Below are positions 8,033-9,505 of a stretch of 9,505 bases of DNA, piece by piece. The DNA is taken from contig JANMWO010000510.1 of NCBI GenBank assembly GCA_031394025.1, positions 1 to 9,505 on the forward strand, given 5' to 3'. A model generated the notes under the pieces. The model was not told the origin of the DNA and did no database searches. It saw only the letters and a list, made by a program, of their open reading frames with translations. The position numbers and the translations under genes are program-made. The stretch's first letter is position 1, and each line of letters begins with the position of its first letter. The DNA comes from JANXSF01 sp031394025. Lineage in GTDB: Bacteria > Acidobacteriota > Terriglobia > Bryobacterales > Bryobacteraceae.

Positions 8033-8643
8033 CTTCCAGAGGCTGCTGCGTTTGGTTGCCAAAGTGTTTCCGGGATATCTAATTTGTAATTCACCCAACG
8101 GCTCCAAACGAAGAGCGCGTCGCTTAAGCGGTTCAGATAAATAACTGCTTCTGGAGGAATGCTGTCGATCTTTTCCAGCGTCACAGTAAGACGTTCAGCG
8201 CGTCGGCAGACAGTGCGGCAAACATGGAGTTCAGCCGAAGCGCGTGGACTTCCAGGCAGCACAAAACTTTTGAGAGCGGGCAGCGGGGCGTTCATCCGAT
8301 CAATTTCCATTTCCAGTTGCAGTACTTCTTTGGTGGTCACGCGTGGCTGCTTGGGATGAACATCTTCAGTCAGCGTTGCCAGGATGGAGCCCAGGTTGAA
8401 CAACTCATGCTGCACGCGTTTTAAGATGGTAGCCAGTTCGGCCAGTTGGGCATGTTCTTCAGCAGAAACGCGCGCCACTCCAATGAAGGAGTTCAACTCA
8501 TCCACGGTGCCATAACATTCCAGTCGTGCCGAATCCTTTTCCACCCGCTGCCCACCAACCAGGGAAGTTTTTCCTTTGTCCCCTCCGCGCGTGTAGATGC
8601 GGTTTAGCGTCAGGCTGGGTTCATTGTAGGTTGCTTCGGTCAT
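8029..8643 (-). CDS. ATP:cob(I)alamin adenosyltransferase, PduO type
   Basis: Transfers the adenosyl group of ATP to cob(I)alamin, giving adenosylcobalamin in the cytoplasm for enzymes such as methylmalonyl-CoA mutase. The 204-residue protein has the PduO-type ATP site RIYTRGGDKGKTSLVGG (15-31), ECYGTVDELNSFIG (42-55), FVLPGSPRASAELHVCRTVC (127-146) continuing into RRAER (147-151), and NRLSDALFVWSRWVN (171-185). Length matches single-domain members. ATG 8643 was chosen; an upstream in-frame extension to 8706 adds 21 residues unlike the family (CPHDCSIQTINSYY) and is probably not translated. No ribosome-binding site precedes 8643, but a TATTAT sits six bases upstream, consistent with a leaderless message. 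The TAA stop overlaps the DUF1501 stop by four bases, tail to tail. No cobalamin riboswitch was seen upstream. Confidence 0.93.
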   Translation of the reverse strand: MTEATYNEPSLTLNRIYTRGGDKGKTSLVGGQRVEKDSARLECYGTVDELNSFIGVARVSAEEHAQLAELATILKRVQHELFNLGSILATLTEDVHPKQPRVTTKEVLQLEMEIDRMNAPLPALKSFVLPGSPRASAELHVCRTVCRRAERLTVTLEKIDSIPPEAVIYLNRLSDALFVWSRWVNYKLDIPETLWQPNAAASGS

Positions 8644-8649
8644 TATCTG

Positions 8650-8655
8650 ATAATA
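8650..8655 (-). promoter_or_regulatory. Possible -10 element of a leaderless promoter for the adenosyltransferase gene
   Basis: On the minus strand TATTAT is followed by exactly six bases and then the ATG at 8643. This spacing would place transcription start at or next to the A of the start codon, matching the absence of a ribosome-binding site. A weak -35 candidate TTGCTC lies at 8680-8675, with a long 19-base spacer. Confidence 0.3.
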
Positions 8656-8776
8656 GCTGTTGATGGTCTGAATTGAGCAATCGTGTGGACAGCCCCCCAC
8701 CAGCAAATGGGGTTGAGATTTGAAGTGCCGACTTAGGGTAAACTAAGAATTGAAAGTACGTCTCACTCACACACAC

Positions 8777-8850
8777 TCCCCGATCGTCTAATGGTAGGAC
8801 AGCGGCCTTTGACGCCGTGAACAGTGGTTCGAATCCATTTCGGGGAGCCA
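8777..8850 (+). tRNA. trnQ: tRNA-Gln (anticodon UUG)
   Basis: A complete 74-base cloverleaf with encoded CCA. The acceptor stem TCCCCGA (8777-8783) pairs with TCGGGGA (8840-8846), discriminator G8847, CCA 8848-8850. The D-arm has GTCT/GGAC around AATGGTA. The anticodon stem GCGGC (8802-8806)/GCCGT (8814-8818) holds loop CTTTGAC with anticodon TTG at 8809-8811, which reads CAA. The T-arm AGTGG/CCATT encloses TTCGAAT. The first pair is U1-A72, typical of tRNA-Gln. It is divergent from the adenosyltransferase gene. Confidence 0.96.
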
Positions 8851-8877
8851 CAAATTTTTCGTATTTAAAGCAAAGGA

Positions 8878-8893
8878 CTTGGTTTTTACCAAG
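8878..8893 (+). other. Short inverted repeat (hairpin) after the tRNA
   Basis: CTTGG (8878-8882), loop TTTTTA, CCAAG (8889-8893); two more G-C pairs are possible past a bulged A8877. No T run follows, so it is not a standard terminator. It could be the remnant of an anticodon arm of a decayed tRNA, given the T-arm-like sequence just downstream. Confidence 0.3.
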
Positions 8894-8912
8894 CCTCTTA
8901 GTCTCTGAAAAT

Positions 8913-8927
8913 GTGGTTCGGATCCAT
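8913..8927 (+). repeat. Degenerate copy of the tRNA-Gln T-arm
   Basis: GTGGTTCGGATCCAT matches GTGGTTCGAATCCAT of the tRNA T-arm (8824-8838) at 14 of 15 bases, 89 bases downstream, and the preceding TGAA is also shared. The bases after it (CCTAGGG) no longer match the acceptor strand, and no CCA follows. It could be a decayed tandem tRNA or a leftover attachment-site duplication from an element that used the tRNA 3' end. Confidence 0.5.
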
Positions 8928-8999
8928 CCTAGGGTGAACTCGAAATTGCAAATCGCGGAACGGCAACCGAAAGATAGCGCCGAAACTTCGGTTCTGCTG

Positions 9000-9005
9000 T
9001 ATACT
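9000..9005 (+). promoter_or_regulatory. Possible -10 element TATACT
   Basis: TATACT agrees with the TATAAT consensus at five of six bases. No convincing -35 hexamer was found at the normal distance. Transcription from here would start near 9012, at the base of the first leader hairpin, and run into the terminator before the NYN gene. Confidence 0.25.
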
Positions 9006-9011
9006 CAAATT

Positions 9012-9043
9012 GTCGCTCCGGCTAACTAGATAAATGGGGCGAC
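9012..9043 (+). other. Leader hairpin before the terminator
   Basis: GTCGCTCC (9012-9019) pairs with GGGGCGAC (9036-9043) over eight base pairs, including one G-T pair, around a 16-base loop. The GCTCC of its left arm could instead pair with GGAGC at 9062-9066 inside the terminator, so the two structures may compete. Confidence 0.35.
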
Positions 9044-9049
9044 TACTAC

Positions 9050-9077
9050 AGGGCTCCTTCGGGAGCCTTTACTTTTT
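9050..9077 (+). terminator. Rho-independent terminator with UUCG tetraloop
   Basis: AGGGCTCC (9050-9057), loop TTCG (9058-9061), GGAGCCTT (9062-9069), then a T-rich tail ending in TTTTT (9073-9077). The six-base GC-rich core with a UUCG loop is very stable. It ends only seven bases before the NYN start codon, so it either closes the tRNA transcript or acts as an attenuator for the NYN gene. Confidence 0.75.
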
Positions 9078-9083
9078 GGAGCT

Positions 9084-9505
9084 ATGGACAGGGTCGCAGT
9101 TTTTATAGATGCAGGGTGCGTCTTCGCTCAAGGCTCTGTGCTGCTCGCCAGGACGGAGGCTTCCCAGAGCGGAGATCACTCTGCTTCACGAGTCCGCCGT
9201 ACGAGCCTTTAGTGATTTTGCGACCAGGATTTCAAGGGTACCGCTTCTTAGAGTCTATTGGTACGACGGGACTTCGACCGGTCCTACGGCACAGCATCTG
9301 ACACTCGCCCACCTACAAGACATAAAGGTTCGCCTCGGCTTCGTGAATAGCGTCGGAGAGCAAAAGGGTGTCGACTCGCTAATTGTCACCGACATGATTA
9401 CGCTGGCACGGAACCGTGCGATCAGCGATGCGGTGCTCGTCTCTGGGGATGAAGATCTTCGCGTCGGAGTACAGCAAGCCCAAGAGTTCGGAATCCGTGT
9501 GCATT
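9084..9505 (+). CDS. NYN-domain (DUF88/LabA-like) protein, frameshifted near the 5' end and cut by the window edge
   Basis: Members of the NYN/PIN-like family are predicted metal-dependent RNases. The ATG at 9084 starts MDRVAVFIDAGCVFAQGSVL, with the catalytic-type aspartate D9 in FIDAG. This frame stops at TAG 9210. The next frame is open from before 9151 to the end of the window and continues the same protein: LPRAEITLLHESAVRAF, LLRVYWYDGTSTGP, VRLGFVNSVGEQKGVDSLIV, TDMITLARNRA and SGDEDLRVGVQQAQEFGIRV. One extra G at about 9158-9159 (GAGGC), or nearby within 9147-9160, explains the break. The later motifs VDSLIVTDM and SGDEDL supply the remaining acidic residues. GGAG at 9078-9081 is only two bases from the ATG, unusually close. 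The C-terminus lies beyond the window. Without correction the product would be 42 residues. Confidence 0.85.

Noticed and set aside
8732..8747. CTTAG/CTAAG inverted repeat upstream of the tRNA
   Set aside because: Only five base pairs and no promoter or operator context that would make it more than chance.
8644..8776. Cobalamin riboswitch before the adenosyltransferase gene
   Set aside because: The region is too short for the usual aptamer and no B12-box-like sequence was seen.
8621..8851. Minus-strand open frame across the tRNA giving NGFEP-like peptide
   Set aside because: Antisense reading of a tRNA T-arm, a well-known false protein; it also overlaps the adenosyltransferase start.
9116..9301. 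Open frame of 61 codons after the terminator
   Set aside because: It lies in the third frame over the NYN gene and has no family resemblance, whereas the two other frames together give a clear NYN protein.

Overview
The window most likely comes from an acidobacterium of the Solibacterales/Bryobacterales type. This is inferred from the mix of families: a CadC-like winged-helix protein with one membrane helix, a paired cytochrome-c/DUF1549/DUF1553 and DUF1501 gene set, a DUF6282 hydrolase and a DUF88/NYN protein. Planctomycetes and Verrucomicrobia share the DUF1549/DUF1501 pair but less often this regulator type. Base composition looks close to half GC by eye. No rRNA, CRISPR array, transposase or phage gene is visible.

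Left part (1-2301, minus strand): a nitrogen-assimilation operon read right to left. It has two DUF1989 proteins of the urea amidolyase associated type (UAAP1, UAAP2; the family now understood as carboxyguanidine deiminase subunits), then the start of a urea/guanidine carboxylase that leaves the window at position 1. The genes are tightly spaced (17 nt, then a TAATG overlap). Together they would carboxylate guanidine or urea with ATP and biotin and deiminate the product. Two lesions stand out: a 1-nt frameshift in the carboxylase ATP-grasp region, and no normal start codon behind the ribosome-binding site of UAAP1.

Middle part (2431-8032, plus strand): a divergent, closely spaced run of four genes (gaps of 33, 54 and 13 nt). 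It encodes an exported DUF6282 metal-dependent hydrolase, a shortened CadC-like regulator that lacks helix 2 of its winged-helix domain, a large exported cytochrome-c/DUF1549/DUF1553 protein, and a Tat-exported DUF1501 protein. The last two are a standard pair that probably acts together outside the cytoplasmic membrane; their reaction is not established.

Right part (8029-9505): a PduO-type ATP:cob(I)alamin adenosyltransferase on the minus strand, whose stop codon overlaps the DUF1501 stop codon; a complete tRNA-Gln(UUG) on the plus strand; a short noncoding stretch with a degenerate second copy of the tRNA T-arm, hairpins and a strong UUCG-loop terminator; and a NYN-domain (DUF88) gene that is frameshifted near its 5' end and runs off the window.

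No clearly new system was found. The most useful observations are the two hidden frameshifts (either real gene decay or indel errors in the assembly), the internally deleted regulator, the missing UAAP1 start codon, and the structured leader before the NYN gene.
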